40,538 nt of DNA from an uncultured Pelagibacteraceae bacterium. Its GTDB lineage: Bacteria > Pseudomonadota > Alphaproteobacteria > Pelagibacterales > Pelagibacteraceae. Within the stretch, counting starts at the first letter, position 1, and each line of letters opens with the position of its first letter. Under the pieces are notes generated by a model. The model was not told where the DNA came from. It did not search any database and saw only the letters and a program-made list of their open reading frames with translations. The position numbers and the translations under genes are program-made. Location: contig CACKZI010000004.1 in the NCBI GenBank assembly GCA_902604605.1, positions 1 to 40,538 on the forward strand, read 5' to 3'. Shown piece by piece: positions 25,966-34,895 of this stretch.

Positions 25966-27729
25966 TTAATTAAATTTAAAATTCATTATATTCGAGCTCC
26001 CAGAAATAGCAGATTTATAATGTTGCTCAGCTCTTGGTAAAACTTTATCAAAATAAAATTTTGCAGTATTTATTTTATTGTCATAGAAGTTTTTGTTTTC
26101 ATTATAATCTTTGAAACTTACATCCAGAACCTTTATCCAAGCATAAGCAACTGAAACAAAACCTAAAGTTTTTAGATAATCATTAGCTGCAGCACTAACA
26201 TCGTCTTTATCAGTTTGCGATTTTTTATTTATCCATTCACTAAACTTAGTCAATATATCCAAATAATACTTAAATTCCTTTGTAAATGGCTTAATCTTTT
26301 CGTTATCTAAATCAGTTTCAGATTTTATTAAATTTATAAATTTATTAATTATATCTCCGTTTTTATTAGATAATTTTCTAAAAACTAAATCTGCAGCTTG
26401 CACTGAATTTGTACCTTCATATATTGGGGTTATTCTATTATCTCTATACAACTGTTCAATTCCTTGATCTTTTGTATAACCATAACCTCCATGAATTTGC
26501 ATTGCATCATTTGTAATTTCCATACCCAAATCAGTAAACAATGATTTTACCACTGGAGTCATTAACGAAACAAAATCTGATGCCTCCTGACGTACTTTTT
26601 CATCTTGATGATTTAAACTAACTTCAGTTTGTTGGGATAACCAAAAACATAAGGCTCTCTCACCTTCGATAATTGATTTCATGTTCAATAAAGATCTTCT
26701 TATATCTGCATGTTCAATTATAAAATCAGCACCATTAATCGATTTAGTTTTATTTGTCTTACCTTGTTTTCTCTCTTTTGCATAAGCAAGTGAGTTTTGA
26801 TAAGCAATTTCTGAAATACCTAAACCCTGAATACCAACAACTATTCTCTCAAGATTCATCATTGTAAACATTGCATTTAAACCTTTATCTTTTTTACCAA
26901 TCATGTAACCAGTAGCTTCATCAAAGTTTAACACACATGTTGCAGAACCTTTTATTCCCATTTTACTTTCAATAGATCCAGTTGATATTCCATTTCTTGG
27001 ACCAACACTGCCATCATCATTAACTACAAATTTTGGGACTAAAAATAAACTTATGCCTTTTGTTCCTGCTGGAGAGTCTGTAATTCTAGCAATTACTAAA
27101 TGAATAATATTTTCTGTTAAATCATGATCTCCTGAAGTTATAAATATTTTTTGACCACTAATTTTATACGTTCCATCATTTTGTTTTTTAGCTTTTGTTT
27201 TTAAAAGTCCTAAATCTGTTCCACAAACAGGTTCTGTCAAGCACATAGTGCCACTCCATTTACCTTCGACTATTTTTGGTAAATATTTATTTTTTAATTC
27301 ATCTGATGCATGATGATTAATACAATTATATGCTCCTATACTCAGTTCACTATAAAGTTTAAATGATAAACTTGCAGAAGATAACATTTCATCAAAAAAT
27401 GCACTTACCGTTTTTGGCATACCTTGCCCACCATATTTTGGATCGCACGATAAAGAAGTCCACCCATCTTCAATATATTTTTTATATGCCTCTTTGTATC
27501 CTGGAGGTGTCCTAACTACTCCATTTTCTAAAACCGCAGGATTTTCATCACCCACTTTTGCAAGTGGTAAAATTAAATTTTGATTAATTTTTGCAGCTTC
27601 TTCTAAAATATCTTTGACTAAATCAGAACTAACTTCTTTATATTTTTCTAATTCGTTATATTTTTTATTGTCTCTCAATTTCTCAAAAAGAAACATCATA
27701 TCTTCTAAGGGTGCGGTATAGCTTGGCAT
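25966..27729 (-). CDS. dmdC: Acyl-CoA dehydrogenase, probable 3-methylmercaptopropionyl-CoA dehydrogenase
   Basis: 587-aa long-form ACAD; CLTEPVCGTDLG, QIHGGYGYTKDQGIEQLYRDNRITPIYEGTNSVQ; context with dmdA/dmdB. Confidence 0.82.
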   Translation of the reverse strand: MPSYTAPLEDMMFLFEKLRDNKKYNELEKYKEVSSDLVKDILEEAAKINQNLILPLAKVGDENPAVLENGVVRTPPGYKEAYKKYIEDGWTSLSCDPKYGGQGMPKTVSAFFDEMLSSASLSFKLYSELSIGAYNCINHHASDELKNKYLPKIVEGKWSGTMCLTEPVCGTDLGLLKTKAKKQNDGTYKISGQKIFITSGDHDLTENIIHLVIARITDSPAGTKGISLFLVPKFVVNDDGSVGPRNGISTGSIESKMGIKGSATCVLNFDEATGYMIGKKDKGLNAMFTMMNLERIVVGIQGLGISEIAYQNSLAYAKERKQGKTNKTKSINGADFIIEHADIRRSLLNMKSIIEGERALCFWLSQQTEVSLNHQDEKVRQEASDFVSLMTPVVKSLFTDLGMEITNDAMQIHGGYGYTKDQGIEQLYRDNRITPIYEGTNSVQAADLVFRKLSNKNGDIINKFINLIKSETDLDNEKIKPFTKEFKYYLDILTKFSEWINKKSQTDKDDVSAAANDYLKTLGFVSVAYAWIKVLDVSFKDYNENKNFYDNKINTAKFYFDKVLPRAEQHYKSAISGSSNIMNFKFN

Positions 27730-27755
27730 AAAAATAGTTTAGAATAATTGATAGA

Positions 27756-28862
27756 TTATTGCAATTTTGAAATTATCGCATCACCCATTTGTGAAGTAGA
27801 TACTTCTTTCATTCCATCTGATAAAATGTCTTTTGTCCTTAAGCTATCGTTTAGAACGTCTTGAACTGCTTTTTCTAGAGCTTCAGCCTCTTTATCTAGG
27901 TCTAATGAATATCTTAAAGCCATAGCAAAACTCAATATACTAGCAATCGGATTGGCAATACCTTTGCCTGCTATATCAGGAGCAGATCCATGAATAGGTT
28001 CATACATGGCTCTCATTTCACCATCTTTGTTTTTTGCTCCTAATGAAGCTGAGGGTAATAAACCTAAAGATCCAGTTAACATAGAAGCTTGATCTGACAA
28101 CATATCTCCAAACAAATTATCAGTTACTATTACGTCAAACTGTTTTGGGTTTCTCAATAACTGCATCGAACAGTTATCAGCAAGCATATGACTTAATTCA
28201 ACATCTTTATATTCTTTATCATGTAATGCTTGAACTTCCTCTTTCCAAAGTTGTCCTGCTTCCATAACATTTGATTTTTCACAAGATGTAACTTTGTTTG
28301 ATCTCTTTTTAGCTAAATCAAAAGCGATTCTAGCAACTCTAATTATTTCACTGCTAGTGTAAGTGTGGGTGTTAATCCCTTTTCTTTCGCCATTTTCAAT
28401 AGGCTTAATTCCTCTTGGTTCACCAAAATATATACCACCTGTTAACTCCCTAACAATCATTATGTCTAAACCAGAAACTATTTCTGGTTTCAATGTTGAT
28501 GCATCAACTAATTGCTCAAAGCATATTGCTGGTCTTAGGTTAGCAAATAATTTCAATTCTTTTCTAAGTTTTAATAAAGCTCTCTCAGGTTTTTTTGAAA
28601 ATTCAACATTATCCCATTTTGGGCCACCAACTGCACCTAGCATTACCACTGCACTTTCTAAAGCTTTATAAAACACTTCATCAGTGATTGGGGTTCCATG
28701 CTTGTCATAAGAACAGCCTCCAGCAAGATCTTCATCTATTTCAAAATCAAGAGACTTTTTGTCGTTAAACCAATTAATTATTTTTCTAACTTCTGCAATA
28801 ACTTCTGGACCAATTCCATCTCCTGGTAATAATAATACTTTTCTTTTTTTTACCTTAATCAT
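27756..28862 (-). CDS. leuB: 3-isopropylmalate dehydrogenase
   Basis: 368 aa; [58 protein letters not shown]. Confidence 0.97.
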   Translation of the reverse strand: MIKVKKRKVLLLPGDGIGPEVIAEVRKIINWFNDKKSLDFEIDEDLAGGCSYDKHGTPITDEVFYKALESAVVMLGAVGGPKWDNVEFSKKPERALLKLRKELKLFANLRPAICFEQLVDASTLKPEIVSGLDIMIVRELTGGIYFGEPRGIKPIENGERKGINTHTYTSSEIIRVARIAFDLAKKRSNKVTSCEKSNVMEAGQLWKEEVQALHDKEYKDVELSHMLADNCSMQLLRNPKQFDVIVTDNLFGDMLSDQASMLTGSLGLLPSASLGAKNKDGEMRAMYEPIHGSAPDIAGKGIANPIASILSFAMALRYSLDLDKEAEALEKAVQDVLNDSLRTKDILSDGMKEVSTSQMGDAIISKLQ

Positions 28863-29460
28863 TAAATATCCATGGTTTTTTAACTTTTAGATCTTTTTCA
28901 AAGTTTTCTATTTTGTCTGATTTTTTAAGTGATAATGCTATATCGTCTAAGCCCTCCAATAAACACTTTTTCTTAAATGAATCTATTTTAAATTTTGTCT
29001 CACTATTTCCAAATATGATCTTTTCTTCATTAAGATCTATAGAAATTTCTTCCATTCTTTTAGCGTATTCTGATAATTCCTTAATTTTATCATCATCTAG
29101 AATAATAGGTAAAATTCCATTTTTAAAACAGTTACTATAAAAAATGTCTGCAAAACTTGAGCTTATAACACAGGTTATACCAAAATCTAATAGTGCCCAA
29201 GGAGCGTGCTCTCTTGATGATCCACAACCAAAATTTTTACCCGCAATTAAAATTTTTGAATTATTGAAAGGATTTTGGTTTAAAACAAAATCATCAACTT
29301 TTTTACCTTTATCATCATACCTCATCTCAAAAAATAAATTTTTACCTAACCCTGTTCTTTTAATTGTTTTTAAAAATTGCTTTGGGATAATCATATCTGT
29401 ATCAATATTCACTATTGGTAAATAAGCTGGTATACTCTTTAATGTATTAAACTTTTGCAT
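28855..29460 (-). CDS. leuD: 3-isopropylmalate dehydratase small subunit
   Basis: 201 aa; [50 protein letters not shown]. Confidence 0.97.
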   Translation of the reverse strand: MQKFNTLKSIPAYLPIVNIDTDMIIPKQFLKTIKRTGLGKNLFFEMRYDDKGKKVDDFVLNQNPFNNSKILIAGKNFGCGSSREHAPWALLDFGITCVISSSFADIFYSNCFKNGILPIILDDDKIKELSEYAKRMEEISIDLNEEKIIFGNSETKFKIDSFKKKCLLEGLDDIALSLKKSDKIENFEKDLKVKKPWIFND

Positions 29461-29461
29461 A

Positions 29462-30865
29462 TTAATTTTGATACTTTCTTACATCATCAAGGTTTCCAGA
29501 TATCGCTGCTGCTGCTGCCATACCCGGGCTCACTAAATGAGTCCTTCCACCTCTGCCTTGTCTGCCCTCAAAATTTCTGTTTGATGTTGAGGCACATCTC
29601 TCTTCAGGCTTTAATTTATCTGCGTTCATTGCTAAACACATAGAACAACCTGGCTCTCTCCATTCAAAGCCAGATTTAACAAAAATTTTATCTAATCCTT
29701 CCTGTTCCGCTTGCTCTTTCACTAATCCCGATCCTGGAACAACCATTGCATGAACATGAGAAGCTATTTTTTTGTCTTTTAAAATTTTTGCTGCCTCTCT
29801 TAAATCCTCTATCCTACCATTCGTACAGCTTCCAATAAAAACCTTATCTATCTTAATATCTTTAGCTGCCATATTTGGTTTTAAGCCCATATAATTAAGA
29901 GCTCTTTCTAAAGAATTTTTTTTATCTTCATCCCTCTCATTTTGTGGATTTGGTACTTTTTCATCAATTGTAATTACATCCTGAGGAGACGTACCCCATG
30001 TTATCATTGGTAAAATTTCCTCTGCTTTTAGATTTATTTCTTTATCAAATTTTGCACCCTGATCAGTATTTAAATTTTTCCAATATTCTAAAGCATTATC
30101 CCAATCTTTTCCTTTTGGTGACATTGGTCTTCCTTTTAAGTATTCAAATATTTTTTCATCTGGAGCTATCAATCCTGCTCTTGCACCACCTTCAATTGTC
30201 ATATTACAAATTGTCATTCTTTGCTCAACACTCAATGATCTAATTAAATCTCCTGCATACTCTATTACGCATCCTGTTCCACCTGCTGTACCTATTTTTC
30301 CAATAATTTGAAGAATTACATCTTTGGATGTAACACCCAACGGAAGTTTACCATTAACATTTATTTTAAAATTTTTTGCTTTTTTCTGAACTAATGTTTG
30401 TGTTGCTAAAACATGTTCTACTTCTGAAGTTCCAATCCCAAATGCTAGAGCACCAAATGCACCATGAGTGGCTGTATGACTGTCACCACAAACAATAACT
30501 GTACCTGGTTGAGTAAAGCCCTGTTCAGGGCCAGTAACATGAACAATACCTTGTCTTTTATCATCCATTCCAAAAAGTTGAACACCAAATTCTTTACAAT
30601 TGGCCTCTAAAGTTTCAACTTGAATTTTTGAATCCTGATCTGAAATACCTTTAGACCTATCTGTTGTAGGAACATTATGATCTGCGACTGCAAGAGTTAA
30701 TTTTGGATGTCTGACTTTACGCTTAGAATTTCTTAGTCCTTCAAAAGCTTGTGGACTTGTAACTTCATGAACTAAATGTCTATCAACAAATAATAAAGCA
30801 GTACCATCATCTTGTTGGTCTACTAAGTGATCGTTCCAAATTTTATCGTAAAGAGTATTGGGCAT
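29462..30865 (-). CDS. leuC: 3-isopropylmalate dehydratase large subunit
   Basis: 467 aa; [67 protein letters not shown]. Confidence 0.98.
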   Translation of the reverse strand: MPNTLYDKIWNDHLVDQQDDGTALLFVDRHLVHEVTSPQAFEGLRNSKRKVRHPKLTLAVADHNVPTTDRSKGISDQDSKIQVETLEANCKEFGVQLFGMDDKRQGIVHVTGPEQGFTQPGTVIVCGDSHTATHGAFGALAFGIGTSEVEHVLATQTLVQKKAKNFKINVNGKLPLGVTSKDVILQIIGKIGTAGGTGCVIEYAGDLIRSLSVEQRMTICNMTIEGGARAGLIAPDEKIFEYLKGRPMSPKGKDWDNALEYWKNLNTDQGAKFDKEINLKAEEILPMITWGTSPQDVITIDEKVPNPQNERDEDKKNSLERALNYMGLKPNMAAKDIKIDKVFIGSCTNGRIEDLREAAKILKDKKIASHVHAMVVPGSGLVKEQAEQEGLDKIFVKSGFEWREPGCSMCLAMNADKLKPEERCASTSNRNFEGRQGRGGRTHLVSPGMAAAAAISGNLDDVRKYQN

Positions 30866-30876
30866 TGAAAAAAAAA

Positions 30877-31425
30877 TTATTTTTTTTCTGGTATATTTTC
30901 AAGTTTTTTTTCTGTCTTAGTTTCAGCTTTAGGAACTTCTTCTTTTATAGCTTCCACTTTAGGAGCTTCATCTTTTTTATTTTCTGTAACTGGAGCTAAA
31001 TTTTCCTCAGTCATAGTTTCAGGCTTTACATCAATATCAATTCCAATTTTTTTTCTAATCTTTTCTGCAATCCTTGCAGATTTACCAGTTCTATCTCTTA
31101 AATAGTAAAGTTTTGCTCTTCTTACTTTTCCTGAACGAATTACTTTAATTGTGTCAATTAATGTTCCATATAACGGAAAAGTTCTTTCAACACCTTCTCC
31201 AAAAGATATTTTTCTTACAGTAAAAGATGAGTTTAGGTCTCTACTTTTCTTAGCTATACAAACACCTTCAAAATATTGAATTCTCTCTTTTTTACCTTCG
31301 GTAATTCTCACACCAACTTTAACCACATCTCCAGGAAAAAAATCAGGAATTTTCTTTTCAGAAAGAATTTTTTTAACGTTATGTTGGTTTATTTCTTCTA
31401 TTGTTTTCATTTCAATATTTATCAA
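30877..31425 (-). CDS. rplS: 50S ribosomal protein L19 with acidic/lysine-rich C-terminal extension
   Basis: 182 aa; core [34 protein letters not shown]...[19 protein letters not shown], followed by a ~50-aa K/E/P/A-rich tail. Confidence 0.96.
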   Translation of the reverse strand: MINIEMKTIEEINQHNVKKILSEKKIPDFFPGDVVKVGVRITEGKKERIQYFEGVCIAKKSRDLNSSFTVRKISFGEGVERTFPLYGTLIDTIKVIRSGKVRRAKLYYLRDRTGKSARIAEKIRKKIGIDIDVKPETMTEENLAPVTENKKDEAPKVEAIKEEVPKAETKTEKKLENIPEKK

Positions 31426-31426
31426 G

Positions 31427-32113
31427 TTAGTTCTTCTTATATTTTTGCCACAAATCTGGTCTTCGGTCGCGTGTTATAGCCTCAGATTGAGATAAACGCC
31501 AGTCTTTAATTTTACTATGATCTCCAGATAATAATACATCTGGCACTGATTTTTTCTCCCATATTTGAGGTTTTGTATATTGAGGATACTCTAAAAGACC
31601 ATTTTCAAAGGTTTCATCAAGTGAAGATTTATCATTCCCTAAAACTCCTGGCAAAAGTCTTAAAATACTATCAAGCACTACTAATGCTGCAGTTTCACCT
31701 CCAGACAAAACATAATCTCCTATACTTATTTCCTCAATATTTCTTGTGGTTAAAACTCTTTCATCCACCCCTTCAAAATGACCACATATCAAAGAGATAG
31801 ATTTTTCTTTTGACAAGTCTTGAGCAAGTTTTTGATCAAATTTTTTACCTTTAGGAGAAAGATAAAAAACTCTCTCTCCTTTTTTAACTTTTTGATCAAG
31901 TGCGTTTGCTAAAACATCAGCTTTTAACAACATTCCTGTTCCTCCACCATAAGGAGTATCATCAACTGTTTTGTGTTTGTCAGTGGCTGCATCTCTAATG
32001 TTTACAACGTGTAAGCCCCATAATTTATTAGACAGAGCTTTTCCATAAAGACCTTTAGACAAAGGTCCAGGAAAGACTTCTGGATAAAGAGTAAATACTT
32101 GAGCTTGAAACAT
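31427..32113 (-). CDS. trmD: tRNA (guanine-N1)-methyltransferase
   Basis: 228 aa; [69 protein letters not shown]. Confidence 0.97.
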   Translation of the reverse strand: MFQAQVFTLYPEVFPGPLSKGLYGKALSNKLWGLHVVNIRDAATDKHKTVDDTPYGGGTGMLLKADVLANALDQKVKKGERVFYLSPKGKKFDQKLAQDLSKEKSISLICGHFEGVDERVLTTRNIEEISIGDYVLSGGETAALVVLDSILRLLPGVLGNDKSSLDETFENGLLEYPQYTKPQIWEKKSVPDVLLSGDHSKIKDWRLSQSEAITRDRRPDLWQKYKKN

Positions 32114-32127
32114 AAATAAATTTTAGA

Positions 32128-32535
32128 TTATTTTTTTTCCTTTTTTGGAGCTTCTTCCTTTTTAGCTTCTGCTGCTGGTGCTGCGTCTGCTTTTGGAGCT
32201 TCTTCCTTTTTAGCTTCCTCAGTTCCTTCTTTTTTTCTATCTTTTTTTGGAATTGCTTTTTGAGGATTGTTTCCATTAGCTGGCATAGGCATTAATTCAT
32301 TTTCACCTAAAATTCTTGCTACTCTAGTTGTTGGTTTTGCACCTTGACCTAACCAATATTTAATTCTTTCAGCCTCAAGTCCAATTCTTTCTTTTTTTTC
32401 TTTAGGAAGTAATGGATTGAAAAAACCTACTTTTTCAATAAATCTTCCATCTCTTGCAAATCGACTATCTGCTACAACAACTTTGTAAACAGGTCTCTTC
32501 TTTGTTCCGCCTCTTGATAACCTTAACTTTAACAT
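32128..32535 (-). CDS. rpsP: 30S ribosomal protein S16 with repeat-bearing charged C-terminal extension
   Basis: 135 aa; LKLRLSRGGTKKRPVYKVVVADSRFARDGRFIEKVGFFNP core, then a K/E/A-rich tail. Confidence 0.97.
   Translation of the reverse strand: MLKLRLSRGGTKKRPVYKVVVADSRFARDGRFIEKVGFFNPLLPKEKKERIGLEAERIKYWLGQGAKPTTRVARILGENELMPMPANGNNPQKAIPKKDRKKEGTEEAKKEEAPKADAAPAAEAKKEEAPKKEKK
32143..32217. repeat. Perfect 27-nt direct repeat, 48-nt period, within the rpsP tail
   Basis: ttttggagcttcttcctttttagcttc at 32143-32169 and again at 32191-32217; in frame, encodes EAKKEEAPK twice. Confidence 0.9.
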
Positions 32536-32550
32536 TTACTCTCCTTTTTT

Positions 32551-33909
32551 TTATTTTAATTGATTAAATAATTCTGGTGGTATTCCTTTATCAGACATAC
32601 CTTTCAGATTTCCTTTAGACATCTTTTTCATCATTTCAGACATCATTTTAAATTGCTTAAGCAATTTATTGATAGTGGCTGGATCTGTTCCAGAACCATT
32701 AGCAATTCTTTTTTTTCTAGAGCCATCAATTATTTTTGGGTTCTCTCTCTCTTTTTTTGTCATAGACAAAATTATCGCTTCATTTTTTGTAATAACACTT
32801 TCATCTATACCTGCAGCATCCATTTGAGACTTAACTTTTGATACACCTGGCATAAAAGACATCACTCCCTCTATTCCACCCATTTTTTTCATTTGTCGTA
32901 ATTGGGTTAAATAATCTTGCATTGAAAATTGTCCTTTTTTTAAATTTTCTTCAGCTTTTTTAATATTTTCTACACCTAAATCTTGTGCTGCTTTTTCTAC
33001 AAGAGATACAATATCTCCCATTCCCAAAATTCTATTAGCGATTCTATCTGGATGAAATACTTCAAGATTTTCAATTTTTTCACCTATTCCTAAAAATTTA
33101 ATTGGAACTTGAGAAACAAATTTCATACTTACAGCTGCTCCACCTCTTGCATCACCATCTGCTCTAGTTAAAATTATTCCTGAAAGATTTACAGTATTTT
33201 TAAATTCTTTCGCAACAGATGCTGCTACTTGTCCTGTAAGAGAATCTGCAACTAAAAATGTCTCTGCAGGTTTAATTGTATTTTCAATTTGTTTGATTTC
33301 ACTCATCATTTGTAAATCTATTTGAGTCCTTCCTGCAGTATCAAATAGTATTATGTCAGTGCCATTTAAATTTGCTGCACTAATAGCTCTTTGACAAATA
33401 TCAGCTGGTTGTTGACCTTCAATTATAGGAAGAGTCAAAATGTTATTTTGCTCCCCTAAAGATTTTAATTGTTCTTGAGCAGCTGGCCTATAAATATCTA
33501 AACTAACCATCATAACTTTCTTCTTTTTTTTATTTTCTAAATATTTTGCAAGTTTAGCGGTTGTTGTTGTTTTACCAGAACCTTGCAATCCAACTAACAT
33601 CATTGGCACTGGTGGAACTGCATTAAGATTTACATCGTTATTTTTTTCACCCAGCAAATTAACTAATTCATCGTAAACAATCTTAACCACCATATCCCCA
33701 GGTGATGTTGATCTTATTATTTCTTGTCCTAAGGCTTTTGGTTTAACTTTTTCAATAAATTCTTTAGCTACATCTAGTGAGACATCTGCTTCAAGTAAAG
33801 CTTGCCTTATTTCTCTCAAACCCTCATCAACCTGCTTTTCATCAAGAGAAGGAGCCTTTTTTAAAGAAGAAAAAATTTCTTCGAATTTATTTGTTAAATT
33901 TTCAAACAT
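32551..33909 (-). CDS. ffh: Signal recognition particle protein Ffh
   Basis: MFENLTNKFEEIFSSLKKAPSLDEKQVDEGLREIRQALLEADV, GLQGSGKTTTTAKLAKYL, DTAGRTQIDLQMM, Met-rich C-terminus. The ORF-track start at 33936 is a GTG inside a hairpin; ATG at 33909 matches the normal Ffh N-terminus. Confidence 0.97.
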   Translation of the reverse strand: MFENLTNKFEEIFSSLKKAPSLDEKQVDEGLREIRQALLEADVSLDVAKEFIEKVKPKALGQEIIRSTSPGDMVVKIVYDELVNLLGEKNNDVNLNAVPPVPMMLVGLQGSGKTTTTAKLAKYLENKKKKKVMMVSLDIYRPAAQEQLKSLGEQNNILTLPIIEGQQPADICQRAISAANLNGTDIILFDTAGRTQIDLQMMSEIKQIENTIKPAETFLVADSLTGQVAASVAKEFKNTVNLSGIILTRADGDARGGAAVSMKFVSQVPIKFLGIGEKIENLEVFHPDRIANRILGMGDIVSLVEKAAQDLGVENIKKAEENLKKGQFSMQDYLTQLRQMKKMGGIEGVMSFMPGVSKVKSQMDAAGIDESVITKNEAIILSMTKKERENPKIIDGSRKKRIANGSGTDPATINKLLKQFKMMSEMMKKMSKGNLKGMSDKGIPPELFNQLK

Positions 33910-33923
33910 ATTTATTACACACA

Positions 33924-34017
33924 GCAGTAACCGCACTAGTGGGCGAACCCTCGCTGACTAGTGTCGATCTCTTTGTATCCAAAGACACCGCAAATTTAAC
34001 GTTTTTGCGGAAACTGC
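33924..34017 (-). ncRNA. Candidate structured RNA: ffh leader or standalone small RNA, family unknown
   Basis: Outer pairing 33924-33934/34007-34017 (11 positions, 2 internal mismatches); hairpin CACTAGT..ACTAGTG 33934-33940/33957-33963 with inner GCGA/TCGC; GTGTC..GACAC 33961-33965/33984-33988 with inner CTTTG/CAAAG; CCGCAAA..TTTGCGG 33988-33994/34004-34010. Strand is assigned from its position between a divergent promoter region and the ffh ATG. Confidence 0.45.
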
Positions 34018-34030
34018 AACAAACTATAAT
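34002..34030 (+). promoter_or_regulatory. Candidate promoter for dapF-ftsY
   Basis: Perfect TATAAT at 34025-34030 with a weak -35 (TTTTTG, 34002-34007), spacer 17 nt, about 40 nt upstream of the dapF ATG. The opposite strand offers TTATTG-17-TATAGT (34051-34023) for ffh. Confidence 0.4.
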
Positions 34031-34070
34031 AGAGGTTCAAAAAGTCAATAAATAAGTTAAATAACTATAT

Positions 34071-34895
34071 ATGGACATTAAAGCTTTTAAAATGGATGGA
34101 TTAGGTAATGATTTTGTTATCATCGATAATAGACAAATAGTGACTGAATTATCAAAGGAGCAAATAATTAAAATTTGTGACAGAAACTTTATTGGATGTG
34201 ATCAATTAATAATAATTGAAAATGATAAATTTACTGATGCTCGTTTAAAGTTTTTTAATTCTGATGGTGGTGAATCTGGTGCGTGTGGTAATGGCACAAG
34301 ATGTGTTGCTGATTTAGTTTCTAAAGAAAAAAACAATAAAATAATAATATTAACTACTTTATCAGGAAATTTAAAATCTAAAATATTAGAAAATAATCTA
34401 GTTACAACTGAAATTGGAAATGCAAAAATTAAGTGGGATGAAATTCCTCTTTCTTATGAAACAAATACAAAAAATCTAGATATCAAAATTAATGATTTAA
34501 ACAACAATGAACATTCCGGTGGTACTGCCATAAATGTTGGAAACCCTCATGTTATTTTTTTTGTTGATGAAATTAAAAACTTTGATGTTGCAAAAATCGG
34601 TCCACAAATTGAAAATCACAAAATGTTTCCAGAAAAATGCAATGTTACAATTGCTAAAGTTATAAATAAAAATTTAATTAAAGTTAAAGTATGGGAAAGA
34701 GGTGCTGGATTAACGAAAGCATGTGGAACTGCAGCTTGTGCTACCGCATTTGCTGGGAAACTAAATGACCTTACTGATAATAATACAGATATAGAATTTG
34801 AGAATGGAAAATTATCAATTTTTATAGATGAGAAAAATTCCATTCATATGAAGGGTCCTGTTTCAAACATAAAAGAAATTTCAATAAAATTATAA
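34071..34895 (+). CDS. dapF: Diaminopimelate epimerase
   Basis: 274 aa; KMDGLGNDFVIID, SGACGNGTRCVA, GNPHVIFFVDE, ERGAGLTKACGTAACATA. Confidence 0.97.
   Translation: MDIKAFKMDGLGNDFVIIDNRQIVTELSKEQIIKICDRNFIGCDQLIIIENDKFTDARLKFFNSDGGESGACGNGTRCVADLVSKEKNNKIIILTTLSGNLKSKILENNLVTTEIGNAKIKWDEIPLSYETNTKNLDIKINDLNNNEHSGGTAINVGNPHVIFFVDEIKNFDVAKIGPQIENHKMFPEKCNVTIAKVINKNLIKVKVWERGAGLTKACGTAACATAFAGKLNDLTDNNTDIEFENGKLSIFIDEKNSIHMKGPVSNIKEISIKL

Noticed and set aside
32143-32217. CRISPR-like or mobile-element repeat
   Set aside because: Only two copies, in frame within rpsP, encoding a tail duplication.
32055-32276. 73-aa lysine-rich ORF
   Set aside because: Alternate-frame reading of the rpsP charged tail and trmD start; low-complexity artefact.
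33910-33936. ffh extended to the GTG at 33936
   Set aside because: Adds MRLLLCVIN, which is not typical of Ffh, and places the start inside a hairpin. MFENL at 33909 is the normal N-terminus.
33924-34017. SRP 4.5S RNA (ffs), suspected because ffh and ftsY flank the spacer
   Set aside because: No GGAAG-containing tetraloop/asymmetric loop motif (e.g. UCCGGAAGGAAGCAGCC) on either strand, and the fold is multi-branched rather than one long hairpin.
33950-34017. Hammerhead-like core on the plus strand (CTGACTAG ... GGAAAC)
   Set aside because: The required CUGANGA core is not matched (CUGACUA), and the stems do not connect in the hammerhead topology.
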